Positions 38,277 to 49,274 are shown, counted from the stretch's first letter. The stretch is DNA of 64,000 nucleotides from Megalonaias nervosa (GCA_016617855.1 JAECUM010093584.1:26898-90897); one strand, 5' to 3'. Notes: generated by a model from the sequence alone, not told the origin. Numbers and translations are program-made.

Positions 38277-38789
38277 CTAACAAGGTTGGGGTGTTTGGCT
38301 CGGGAAGGTCTTTTTCTCTTGGGTCGTAATAAAAAATGTCTGATACATTTGTTTCAGACTTCTTAATTCTGCTAAAATGTCCAAGAGTACCGTTACCGTT
38401 TGACTTTCACTGTTCTCCTTCTCTCCTAAAACTTGTTTCTTCTCTGCTTCTTCTTCTTCCTGTCGTTTCCTTGTTGCCTCTTCTTCTCGCTGTTGCTATT
38501 GAAGGAGAAATGTTTGTTCTGCTTCTTTCTGCTATTGTAAAAAAATGTCCAATTCTTCTTTCTGTCTCTGTTTAAAATCCTCGACGTATGGTAAAGAAGG
38601 AGAAGGTGGCGAAGGTGCTGGTACCGGAAGAAATTCTTGCGAAGAAGAGAGAAAATCCACTAAATCCCAATTGAAATTGACCTCTTCTGGAAGTAGATCT
38701 GTGTTGACTTTGGTAACCGCTGCTATGCCATCTCTTCTCGTCTCCACGGCCGGTGCACCCCAATTCATTGTCTTCTTAATTTCCGTCAT
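38277..38789 (-). pseudogene. Coiled-coil protein with two CAG-to-TAG stops
   Basis: The ATG at 38789 begins TEIKKTMNWGAPAVETRRDG and a Pro/Ser-rich part (PVPAPSPPSPSLPYVEDF), then KQRQKEELDIFLQ and a TAG (about 38532). The same frame goes on as a Gln/Glu-rich coiled coil with a second TAG (near 38486) and ends with LLDILAELRSLKQMYQTFFI near 38279. Both stops lie where CAG would fit the surrounding Gln-rich text. About 170 codons. It is a paralogue of the 18105, 21264 and 22186 genes and, like two of them, ends at a histone-type hairpin. TATA 53 bp upstream. Confidence 0.6.
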
Positions 38790-38841
38790 GTTTCAAAAGA
38801 CAATGTCGCATCGATTCACTGCGCACAGACGCTATCGCACC

Positions 38842-38848
38842 TATATAG
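38842..38848 (-). promoter_or_regulatory. TATA box for the 38789 gene
   Basis: Minus strand CCCTATATAGGTG, 53 bp before the ATG. A palindromic TGACGTCA (CRE-type site) lies about 20 bp further upstream (38866-38873). Confidence 0.6.
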
Positions 38849-38970
38849 GGAATGTGACGTCACAGGTAGCTCTCTTCGGATTGGAAGATAGACTCCGCGA
38901 AGTGACTGAATTTTGTAACGCGTGTTGGTATTGGTGAACAATCTCAATCCGTTTCGATCCGGTCTTCCAC

Positions 38971-38978
38971 TATAAATA
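38971..38978 (+). promoter_or_regulatory. TATA box for the 39021 gene
   Basis: CACTATAAATAAACG, 42 bp before the ATG. Confidence 0.65.
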
Positions 38979-39020
38979 AACGCGGTTCACTTCATTCCCT
39001 TCACCTGTTCTCGTCACAAG

Positions 39021-39254
39021 ATGTGGACAAACGTTGAATCCTCTACTCTCGTATCGTCGATGCTGTTCCGTACAGACTTACCCATGTATGTTAAATCGTC
39101 ATGGAGAATCATCCGGATCACCAAGACGAGCGTTTGGAAAAGAAGGACCTATGTGGAGAGACAAGGTTGTCTGAAGCGAGTCCTGTTCTACGGTCCAGAG
39201 GTTAGACGAAGTTTAAGAAAGAGAAGAAGATCAGTGAGATGTCCTCTATGTTAA
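39021..39254 (+). CDS. Small basic protein ending at a histone-type hairpin
   Basis: A 77-residue protein: WTNVESSTLVSSMLFRTDLP, then WRIIRITKTSVWKRRTYVER and a very basic end, RRSLRKRRRSVRCPLC. I recognise no family; it is not a histone. It is bracketed by a TATA box 42 bp upstream and a canonical histone stem-loop 27 bp past the stop, so it has every mark of a real short transcription unit. It is the outermost element 2 gene on the right and reads outward. Confidence 0.55.
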   Translation: MWTNVESSTLVSSMLFRTDLPMYVKSSWRIIRITKTSVWKRRTYVERQGCLKRVLFYGPEVRRSLRKRRRSVRCPLC

Positions 39255-39281
39255 CGAAATGGTGTTAACATAAAAACCAAC

Positions 39282-39297
39282 GGTCCTTTTCAGGGCC
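39282..39297 (+). terminator. Histone-type 3' stem-loop, plus strand
   Basis: GGTCCT-TTTC-AGGGCC, identical to the 38110 hairpin but on the other strand. TATCAAAAAGATTTA follows at 39309-39323, in the position of a purine-rich downstream element. The pair of hairpins at 38110 and 39282 therefore converts the 1.2-kb right end into an inverted arrangement. Confidence 0.8.
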
Positions 39298-39530
39298 ACT
39301 TCATATGTATCAAAAAGATTTACTCTTTCTTGCCTAAATATTTTTTTAGTCTGTTGTATAATTTAGGTATGATAGATTGATGTTCATCAATCTATGGTTG
39401 TGTTGTATGTGTCTATGTCTCTAACCATATTTCTATGTCTTTGTCTCTATATTGTATTTGTCTTTTACCTAGGGTAGCCGCGCGTATTCAGGTCAGCCAC
39501 TTGCAACATTGTTGACAATACTGTGACGTC

Positions 39531-39700
39531 ACCCTACCTGTTCCATTTCTATTGTCCCTATACAAAATTCCCTTGACGTCATATCGTCCCAGGGTTTTGA
39601 TTTTGACGCTATAACTCTTGACGCCATATCGTCCTAGGGGGGTCTGTAATATATTTTCCCATTGACGCTATATAGTCCCCATTCACTACTTCCAGCACCA
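39531..39700. repeat. Three-copy TTGACG-ATATCGTCC repeat and CRE-type palindrome
   Basis: TGACGTCA at about 39531 is followed by TTGACGTCATATCGTCC, TTGACGCCATATCGTCC and TTGACGCTATATAGTCC at spacings of about 48 and 48 bp (39573, 39617, 39662). Possibly regulatory or subterminal DNA of element 2. Confidence 0.6.
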
Positions 39701-39701
39701 T

Positions 39702-40490
39702 TTTCATCTTGTACCAGCGAGACCATGTTGTGAATTTTTATGTGTAAAGTCTCATGGCAAACCTCGAGGTAACTTAGGACTGGCGATAACAAACTTGTGC
39801 CAAAGGATGGACAACAGGCCATCCCATAAATTCTAATGGTGTATAACCAGTATAATTTTTTTTATAAAATGGATTGTACATAATCATTTTGTTCTTTGCA
39901 CAATAGTTTGTTGGGGATTTCTTTATTTTCCAGAATGAGTTCCTTGACCAAACTTCGTGAATTACTTGTAGTTACGGTAATAAAGAAACCTGTAGATTGT
40001 TGGGTCTAGTTTGGGCCCAAGGCGATGGTCCTTAATTTAACAATTTACTTCCTTTAGCAATCACATGGTTTCAAAGGACTAATAAGAAGGTATTGGTTTC
40101 TGCACAAAAGGATTGTTTTATACATGAGGTAGGTGAAAAATGTGCAGTTCGCGGTACTCTTTACCACTCGAGAGACTATATTTTTAGAAGATTTTGATCA
40201 AACTTCATGATCACTGACACTCATTCTTGAGAAGGACAGTCTTCCGATTTTACTCAAAATCTTGTCATGGCACGAACGAAACAAATGCCCGAAAGTCCAC
40301 AGGATTGAAGGCGGTTCCATAGAATTCGTGACAACATGCAAGAATAGAACAGAAGAGACAACTAAAATACATAAAATACAGAAAACTTAAAATAACATTG
40401 AATAAATGCATTATCGTGCTCCACGAGCTGCACGTGCAAAATGAAAATGGCGAGAAACAAGGAACTAAAAAGAGGTGGAAAAATATTTTG
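39702..40490. other. No gene recognised
   Basis: Short ORFs only, none with a domain. Probably host DNA or the outer end of the ORF1-like element that follows. Confidence 0.4.
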
Positions 40491-40497
40491 ACACGAA

Positions 40498-41327
40498 ATG
40501 ATAGACACAACTGAAGGATCATTCTTACAATGTTGCTTTAAAAAAAATGGGACACAAGAGACTGACCTTTCCGAAATACCAGCAGAGAGGAGACAAACAA
40601 TGTCAATGGTTATTGTCGCCCTAGATGTAAGCAACAAAGACTTCACAAAACTAGCAGAAAGTTTAAATAGGAAAGGAGGAAATAGAGGATATATCTTGAG
40701 GTCGAGAGGAGATAAACCAATCATGCCATATGGGGAATTGTTAATAGGAGCTAAAACAGCAACAGTCAAAGAGCCGGAGCCAGTTATGTTGAAGATCAAA
40801 AAGAGAACAGGAAAATTGCATATATCGGACATACCTCTCGAAATCCCATTAGAAGCCACAATTGAGCGTTTGAACAGAAATTCCAAACAAAAGTAGCAAA
40901 AGCCAGAATGGACACCCACCCTGGATATCCAATATTGAATGGAATTAGAATTTTAGAAATAGAAAGGGAAAAACTCTATACAATGAAGAAAGTATTCTTT
41001 CTACTTGGATTTCTCGATAAAACGTGGTACAGAGGATGTCTCCACCATAGAAAATGCAATAAATGTGGGAAGGTAGGACACATGCCTAAGAAGTGTCCAA
41101 CACAACAAGAGCAGACGAAACAACAAGGAATAACTCATATTAGTGAATTAACAATCTTTCCCAAACAGAGCAAACTCCAACAACAACAGCAGACAGAGAA
41201 AGAAAAAGAAAAACAACAAAATAAACAGCAAATAACTCAACATAACGGAATGGCAAACAACAACAAAAACAACAACAATCAAAAGAGCAACAGAAAGAAG
41301 TACAAGAAAACAATAACAAACAGATAA
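40498..41327 (+). pseudogene. CCHC gag/ORF1-like gene of a retroelement, one frameshift
   Basis: Two overlapping segments in different frames, 40498-40896 and 40908-41327, look like one gene. The first has VIVALDVSNKDFTKLAESLN and LHISDIPLEIPLEATIERL. The second has HPGYPILNGIRILEIEREKL, then DKTWYRGCLHHRKCNKCGKV and a zinc knuckle CNKCGKVGHMPKKC followed by a long Gln/Asn/Lys-rich tail. This order (hydrophobic fold, RGC, single knuckle) is that of LINE ORF1 or retroelement gag proteins. No reverse transcriptase is visible nearby, so the copy is a fragment. It is not similar to the two-knuckle protein at 37441. Confidence 0.6.
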
Positions 41328-41469
41328 ATCACAGATTCAACGACAAAAGCAAGAAGTAAAATAACAACAACAACAAGCTGAGAAACCACAAGTAACACAA
41401 AAACCAGAAACGATGACAACAGAACAAAGACAAGAAAAAACCCAAACGAAGCCTTAAGAAACAACAGGA

Positions 41470-43480
41470 GAGAAGAAATTACTACAAACTCGACTTTGAC
41501 GAGGAGCTAGAAGAAGAGATACAATGAAAAAAAAAAAAGTATACAAAACAATATTTAAAAAAATACAAAAACCGAAGATCCGTAAAGGACAAAACCCCTT
41601 CAATCAAATACAAATTTATTTCAAAAATTATAATTACCCCCTAAATAGAAAAAGAAACAACAACACTAAATCGTATGATATTATATCATTTATTCAAACA
41701 TAACACGAAACCTGTAGGTACCCATACAATTAGGTAGGGGGAATACCCTGTAGTTTTTAGACAAAATATAAAGGGATGCCCCCACCCACCCCCAAAAAAC
41801 TTAATGATCATCTTTATTTCTTTCTGTAGCAGATTACGTGATATTATAATTAAGTATAATAAATCAATTGATTAAAATAAGAAAACTTACACAAGGTTGA
41901 TGCAGGCATGTTAATAACGTGATCTTGCATCAAATTGGCTGAGTTTGTTACCACTGACAACAAATTTTTCTGATCAGAGTTTGATCAAACGTAGTAAATT
42001 AGCTTATATTATTATTGTCCCAAAAGATTGTTCTGTAATAAATGAGATCTGAACATAACTGACGAGATGAGCTTGCATCTTGTTGGCTGAGCTTGTTATT
42101 TCTCTAGATCTACAGATGATATTTCTCGTCCAATTTCGACAATACTTTTTTTCAAATAGGTTAATATCAACAAGATCTTGGATGATTTCGATTATGAGCA
42201 AGCAAATTCATTGTGTCTTTAGCTTTAGAGAGAATTTTTTTTAGACTATATTAAAAAATAAACGATATTAAAGTTTAGGAGACTACTCCATAGGGTTGTG
42301 TTCTCGGCACGATATAGCAGAATGTGTGTTTAAAAAAAAACAAAAAAAAAAAAACGTTAAAACCATCTGACCAAGTAACCAACCAACATCTTAATTCTAC
42401 AAGAGTCAACTTAGTGAAATCGTCAACTGTTAAATTATATAATACACGTGAGTGAACTCAGAACCACATGGACCTCTTGTTTTCCTATTGCCACCAAAGT
42501 TGCAATGTGTGCACATCTTTGGATGACTAATCGACTATTTTTCAAGGTTCGTTCAACATTGCAGACAAAAAAAAAAAATTTCAGCACGTTTTTCCACTTG
42601 CAACCATTAATTGCACTTTGCATGTTTCGATAAATGAATACGTTGCGCCAAACTCTATCGCTTTTTGACTTGATTTTCAGGGTTTACTTGACATTGCTTA
42701 GTAATCGTGTTCTTGCTCTAATTTCAAAAGCATTTTATCAGTTCCACCAAAACTGCGTTATGGGTGCATCTGTGGATTAATGTCTCACACCAAAATTTGG
42801 TCGTTCTGACTTGTGTCCTGGGGCATTTGGAATCCTTATTTCAGAAGAAAAATAAAGAATTGTGTTCAAATTCCAATACCCTTTCATCAGTTGCCACCAC
42901 AGTTGCACGAGGGTTACATTGTGAGATGAAGTGTGACCTTCGTTGCTGATACTTTTTCAGGATTTTTTTAGCAATCGTACGAACATTCTTAAACCAAAAT
43001 CTATCACCTCTCGCCACCATAAAATGCACTTTGTTTGCATCTTTGGATGAACAAACTCTGATACCAAAACCACTTTATGGGTGCATCTGTGGATTAATGT
43101 ATGTCGTTCATCAAAAATATGGCTCGCTGTGACTTATTTGTCAGGTTTACTTCGCAAAGAAAAGGTCGCGTCCTCGTGTAATAAAAGCGAAAATATCTTG
43201 TGAACTTCCATTCAGTAACAACTGTAAGTCAACTTCCAATTTTCTTTGCAATTTTAGTCACCAGCAATAAATCACTGATAATAAGAATTTCGAACAGATC
43301 TGGAATCTATCCCTTTAGCGATGTAACTTCACAGAATAAAATAAATGTTCAAGATATGATTTTTTAGCTTTTTATCGGTTTTGCAGAAATCGTTGCAATT
43401 TGTTTACGTCAAAGCGACCAGCTTAAAATTGTTCGTGTGACAGGTGAAATTCCATCAATGAAACCTTCCTAATTCCCATT
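41470..43480. repeat. Low-complexity and diverged tandem repeats
   Basis: A-rich sequence to about 41.7 kb, then repeated blocks in 42430-43170: GGGTGCATCTGTGGATTAATG occurs at about 42760 and 43080, with related 'CCACCAAA-TTGCA...TTGGATGA' text near 42490 and 43040, suggesting three or four diverged units of about 300 bp. No gene is seen. Confidence 0.5.
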
Positions 43481-43481
43481 C

Positions 43482-43686
43482 TTGTACAGCGTGATGGCAT
43501 AACTTTAAATATTATTGCCTATTGTACAGCATGATGGCATAACTTTAAATATTATTGCCTATTGTACAGCATGATGGCATAACTTTAAATAGTATTGCCT
43601 ATTGTACAGCATGATGGCATAACTTTAAATAGTATTGCCTATTGTACAGCATGATGGCATAACTTTAAATATTATTGCCTATTGTC
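43482..43686. repeat. Minisatellite, five 40-bp units
   Basis: Five near-identical units of ATTGTACAGCATGATGGCAT plus AACTTTAAATATTATTGCCT in direct tandem. Confidence 0.95.
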
Positions 43687-43689
43687 AGA

Positions 43690-46610
43690 AGAAATCAGGT
43701 AACAAACTTAAATTAACAAATTTATTTGCTAATATTATTCTCCTTGTTTAGCAAGTAAATTTCTTACTCATTTACACCGTTGGCATGTATTAGAAAGAGG
43801 CAGGCACCAAAAGATGCAGATGACAAATATTTATAGTATCTGTAAATTGCATTGAAGCATCAATTATTAATTAAAGGTATTGTTTTTTGTTCATTAATTA
43901 ACCTATGCCAGTAATCAGCATAATACATCGTGGCTTTGAATGCAAAGGTATTTATTATATTATTTATTTATAATTGGCGCCTCAAGTGTCGGACAGCAAA
44001 CAAACGATTCCTCTTGTGTATTTTGTAATGGCGATAGTGGTGCCTGAATGCAAAATATTATATCAGATTTCAACAGCTCAAGACTTCATACATTGTATCT
44101 TTCCGATTTAAGTTATTTATATAATTTGAAATTTATCGTTTCAAATACGAGCTATATATTTAGTACTATAAATATTGCATTATTGTATTATCACAGCTAT
44201 AGTATCTACTCTCAGTTTGACTTTCCTGAAATACACATTCTCGTAGTGCCATAGATGTCATCATTCTTCGGATAAACCATCCTGTTTATCTCAGGTACGA
44301 AAATGAAACCGATTGGAGTGCGAAGAACGAGAAATTCACTCTTGTGTTCATGCCAATAGAAGATATAAGAAAAGTGAAGTATAAATGACATGTTCCCGAA
44401 GCTCATCAGCTTCTATGATTAGCACCTTATTTATTTAATTTTGATGCAGCTCACTTCCAGTATTTAAAAACATTATTGACCTGGATGAATTCAAGTCTAG
44501 CAGTCAAGTCCATTATTCACCAATTAAAAAAACTGAGCGTAGACAAAAAGTTTAGAAGTTTTGCGAATTTGGGGTCTGGAGATTACTAAACGTTTAGAGT
44601 TTTAATTCTCAGTGAAATCAAATATGACGTAACTAAAATGTTAAATGTATTTTCCTGAATATAGAATCGGGTGTCAAAGGTTTAACACAGAATGGCATGC
44701 TTAAACTTGAGTTCTTAACGTGCCCCAAACCTTTGCGGGGCAGGTGTATAAACAGCCGCAGGGCTCTTTCCTTAAAGAATCTGTTATGATTTTACTTGTA
44801 GAATAATGTAGCACTTTACACAAGTCGACATTAGTTATAGCGTGAGCGTCAAGTGTTTTATGTTGCTGATTCTTTTTTAATATTACACATACAAATGATT
44901 TCCCAGGAATATTTTTTGTTGAAACCAATTTTGTCACCGTCATTTCTAGCTTAGCGAATTTGAAAACTGATTGAAAAATCTAAAACCCAAAATAAAATTT
45001 AAGCTTGCACCAAGTTAGTTACATAGGTGGAAGAAATTTATCATGTGATTTTTGGTCAGGCTTTATTGCAAAGTCATGCCATCAAAGCAGGGACCTGACC
45101 TGTTACATATATTTTCAATGGAGACGCATATATGACGCACCCGCGATCGATTGCTTGGCTTGAGTATTATCATGCCCTCTGAAGATACTATTCGAAGAAC
45201 AGAAGATCAATACATTCAAAACCTGGTTTTCTGACAAAGCAGCTTGATCAAAATGTGATGCGTATAGAGTATTAAAAACTGAGATCATGTTTTCAAAAGT
45301 ACTTAACTTGTATTACGTTGGAGAAATATAGATGGGTTCGGGCCAGATTTAAGATATGTATCTCATTAACTTTGAATCGAGTTCGGAAGTTTTTAAAACA
45401 TAGATGGAAATTAAAGAATCAGCAAGTTTTGTAATAAAATCAAACAGAAAAATATCACTTTTTCTAATCATATCCTGCTTTTAGTCAATATAGAAATCTA
45501 TTAGGAAGATATTACTATATTATTCCCACTTTAGAATTGTTTTAAAAGTGATTTGACAAATACACGGACTGGATTAATTAATATATTGTCAACATTTTTA
45601 TACATTGGTATGGAAACAAGAAAGAGATATATCAATGATTGTAGATATATATTGAAAGGTGTTTTCAGTTTGTTATTGTTGGTTGCTGACTCTTCTCGTC
45701 GTACGCAAATTGTAAAATATGACACGCTATGGCGAGAAACCGACATTGTGCTTTGTGCCAATAAAGAAAATTAAACTGACTCAGATGTTCTTGGTTACGA
45801 TGCTCATATTGATATGGCACGGCCCGATTCATGTCGTACGCAGATAACCCCATGACTAACGTGGATTGTGCAAATTAACGTGCTGCGAGAGGCAATTTAT
45901 CCTAATCAAAGGTATGATCAAATTAGACGATGACTACATAAAAGGTTAGCTGGTGAAGACATATGGAGGCTCATAAAATATTCACAGGTTCAGCTATTGA
46001 CGAGATGTTTTACTTGTTTCGAATGAGACGCCTTTTGAGTTTTGGCTGCCGTTGGTATGATGAAGTCAGAGCAGGGTATGGCAGATACTCAGATTTTTCG
46101 GACTGCTCCCACCTATGGTAAACCAAAACAAAATATGTACGACTTTTTAGAACTTGGTACGTTTACTGAACTTGCCAGATCAACGGCAATATATGTTTTA
46201 CCTGTTGCAGTGGTAATCATGGGGATAAATAAGAAGCATATGCCGTTACATAGCTCAGCATATTAGCTTATTTTTGATCATGGATGATTTCATTTGTTTT
46301 CTATGACCATTTTGTATATCTGCAAAGAAGATAGGCCAATACGACTGAAATTGCAATACTAATTTCAAAAATAAGTCTGAAGAGCAGATCCCTCTTGTCC
46401 CAGATTTCCTAGAGTTTCTTGTACTTTTCACGACTCGGTGATGATATAGCAATTATGTATTATCAACGAAACGCATTTTAATACATCTTATGAATACCGT
46501 GAAGCTTGTATGAAACCGAGCTGCTGCACGCTCAAGTTTGTTTATTTATCTTGCCCGTCGCACAATAAACAAAGTAAACGTAAACAGATAGCCATACCCG
46601 TATATGGCGC
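43690..46610. other. No gene recognised
   Basis: AT-rich DNA with only short ORFs of no recognisable content. Nothing else is supported. Confidence 0.4.
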
Positions 46611-46618
46611 AAACCTAT

Positions 46619-47797
46619 GAGGCGCCGTAGCGGACAAAAGCAGGTCCAATGAGAAAGTTGCAGTTGAAATTTCAATGTCGTATGTCAGGAAATCCAATAT
46701 CACGTGTCGGGTCAAATTGTATGTCTTTAAGTTCCATTTTCTGGATCGAGATTTTAGATTTTATATGATTAATTATACAGTGGTGGTTTAAAGTTCTATT
46801 TCCTATGTCGACGTTTTACAGTGTATATTTTGAACTACACAGCGGTGGTTGAAATTTCAATATCATATGTCGAGAATACCTAATACCTAATTCACACGTT
46901 GAATGTAACTCTTTGTGATGAAAGTTCCATTTCATATGGCGAGTATTTAGATTTCATCTGTTGAATTTCACAGCAACAAGAAGCAGCCTCTTTATTTAAA
47001 AATGACCCGGTCCGTTCACAAGAGCGACCTCTAGCGAAGGAATTCATAGTAATTCTCGACCTGTGAATGGTGACTTTCAAACTGTAAATGCATGAAATGT
47101 AATAGCGCCTCATAACTGAATACACGAATGATGTATCTTAATACTCGATATTGTTTTGAATTGTTAAAGTGGACACTGTGTAATGTTACTTTTAACAACA
47201 ACCCATCATTTCACCTTCTAAAAACAGCAATTCTGACAAAGCACAATAAAATGTCCAACCACCGCTGTGTAATTCAAGATACAATCTAAAAACTCAACTT
47301 ACGAAATGGAACTTTCAGCACAATCAATGTGATTCAACATGTTAAATTGAAACTCTTGACATATGACATTAAAATTTCAACAACCGCTTTGTAATTCAGA
47401 AGATGCAATCTAAAATCTCGACATTGGACATCGAATTTTCAACCAGCGCTGTTTAATTCAACAGATGAAATCTAAATACTCAACATATGAAATGGAACTT
47501 TCAACATAAACTCTTTGAACCATTACGTAAATTATGAATTCTCAACGTATGACACTGAAATTTCAACCACCGCCGTTTAATGCAAACGACACAATCTAAA
47601 ACCTCGACATAGACAATATAACTTTAAACCACTACTGTTTAATTCAACAGATACAATCTAAAATCTCGACCTAGAAAATGGAACTTTAAGGACATGCAAT
47701 TTGATCCAACACGTGATATTAGATTTCTCTACATACGACACTGAAATTTCAACTGCAACTTTCTCATTGGACCAGCTTTCGTCCGCTACGGCGCCTC
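46619..47797. mobile_element. Foldback element, 1.18 kb, with internal repeats
   Basis: The left end GAGGCGCCGTAGCGGAC and the following 200-plus bases match the reverse complement of the right end (47590-47797) closely, including CCAATGAGAAAGTTGCAGTT and TCAATGTCGTATGT. The arms are built of repeats of about 85-90 bp with the theme 'GTGGTTGAAATTTCA-TGTC-TATGTCGAG'. No transposase is present. It lies directly beside a SINE. Confidence 0.85.
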
Positions 47798-47807
47798 AAA
47801 CAAACCC

Positions 47808-47810
<3 letters not shown>

Positions 47811-47843
<33 letters not shown>

Positions 47844-48216
47844 TTTGGATTTTTAACGTAGCTTTAAGAAATTGAGTCATATCGCTACGATGTATACAGT
47901 GCGGCAGTTTATAGTGATGGTTAGCACTGAGGCATCTAGACCAACAAGTAGGTCTCCGTTTTTTTTTTCCTGACCTACTTGTTGGGTCTATGGGGCATCA
48001 TGCCGCAGACATGTAACATCATGTCCCACGCGATCACATTATCCTGACATCAGACCGACCAGTCCTTACATTAACCTCTTCACGCTGAGCGCCTAGCGAG
48101 GCAGCTGATAATTCCATTTCTGTAAGTATTTGGTATGACTCGGATGGAGTTCGAACCCGCGACTTTCATCATCCAAGGCAGACGCTCTAACCATTTAGGC
48201 CACCAAAACGGTCCCC
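47811..48216 (-). mobile_element. tRNA-derived SINE with a nested palindrome
   Basis: Minus-strand copy of the same SINE family as 63155-63500: tRNA-like head (GGTGGCCTAAATGGTTAGAG; CGGGTTCGAACTCC), body ending in CGGCATGATG and CAGTTTATAGTGATG, and a (CA)n tail (seen as (TG)n at 47813-47842). Within it, 47938-47989 is an extra 52-bp hairpin absent from the other copy. Confidence 0.85.
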
Positions 48217-48479
48217 TTATTTCAGTGACGATTTCATACCAGTAACTGACACAAATGAGAAATGATTGTAGCTTTTTAAACTCAAATGCGAGTTAAAACA
48301 CACAAATCTATTTAGCTACATAACAATGCATGCGTCTCTGACGTTTGTCTCTGAGATATAAAGACCATTTGACTATGTGGTAAGATTATTTGTGGCAAAA
48401 TGTTTCTTCAGGAGTGCGAGACCTGTTATATTGATTTGATTTTAACTTTGAATTGCATAGTCTTGATCTTGCTAAAAAC

Positions 48480-48643
48480 TGTTGTTTCTGAGGATGACAA
48501 TAATAACTCCCTTTTCTCGAATACTCATTTATTGCGATTGCTCTTTGTACCACGTATGTACCACGGTGCTGGTTTAGATGAAAAGTGGATAAATAGGTTC
48601 TATGAAACGAATTGCAGAAATATTGATCAAAAGGTAAACCTAT
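48480..48643 (+). CDS. Possible host exon
   Basis: An open frame with ordinary-looking composition (NTHLLRLLFVPRMYHGAGLD, then EKWINRFYETNCRNIDQK) ends at AAAG followed by GTAAAC, a good 5' splice site. A possible acceptor TTTCTGAG lies near 48492. No homologue recognised. Only the splice context and codon texture support it. Confidence 0.25.
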
Positions 48644-48657
48644 TACTTGTACCGTTT

Positions 48658-48722
48658 AAAAATTTTGTTTTTTGTTTTGTTTTGGGTTTTTTTCTATAAA
48701 AAAAAACAAACCCAAAAAACAA
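48658..48722. repeat. A/T-rich hairpin
   Basis: TTTTGTTTTGGGTTTTTTTC and its inverse around 48680-48720 form a hairpin of about 24 bp. Confidence 0.6.
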
Positions 48723-49274
48723 GACATTATTTTCTTACCTTTGTTGTTGAGTTGGCATTATTGATAATTTTTCAGCAGGCCAGTGGATCTCCGCAAATTT
48801 AATCTAGCTGTCGAGTCAACAATTTATCAGGGAAGACTACAGTTTCGCATATATCATAATTATAAATGTTTAACGTAACCAATAATAATCTCACCTGACG
48901 ACATGCAGCAGAAGTCAGGTTTCATATAACCCAAAAAATTCTGTAAACACTGGTTAGATACATTTTAAAAAAAAAAAAATATAATTAAGATATGTCGACA
49001 CATCAGTGGAAGATAAGCTTTAAAGACCAAACAAAAAAAAAATCATCCACTTTTATAAATACGCAAAAGCATAAAACAAATTGTGTGCAAATGAGATAGC
49101 GTTCTCCCTTCAGCAAGCCTTGTCGTTCCGCTTCCAGCTAACTTCACCTCTGCAGACGACCCTACCAACAACGAACCAAAGACAAAGACTGTTGGTAAGA
49201 TAGGTATGACGAGGAAAATCCAAAATCATTCATCCTCTACCTGTATAGAGTAATTTATACGATTCGGCAATGGG

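Larger units (their letters stand above)
18105..39300. mobile_element. Decayed Maverick/adintovirus-like element 2 (ends not found)
   Basis: A 21-kb gene block with protein-primed PolB, integrase, ATPase, protease, penton, pX and hexon-like genes, almost all on the minus strand. The proteins are of the common animal Maverick type. Nearly every long gene has several stops or frameshifts, so the copy is old. I could not find terminal inverted repeats; the stated limits are those of the outermost recognisable element genes. Confidence 0.85.

Noticed and set aside
19627..39297. The histone stem-loops as signs of real histone genes
   Set aside because: None of the adjacent ORFs resembles H1, H2A, H2B, H3 or H4; the short basic proteins lack histone-fold sequence.
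18105..39300. The 22036 and 39282 hairpin sequences as terminal inverted repeats of element 2
   Set aside because: They are short, lie at gene ends and occur internally on either strand, so they are gene-end signals rather than element ends.
43482..43686. CRISPR-like array
   Set aside because: Pure head-to-tail 40-bp repeats with no unique spacers.
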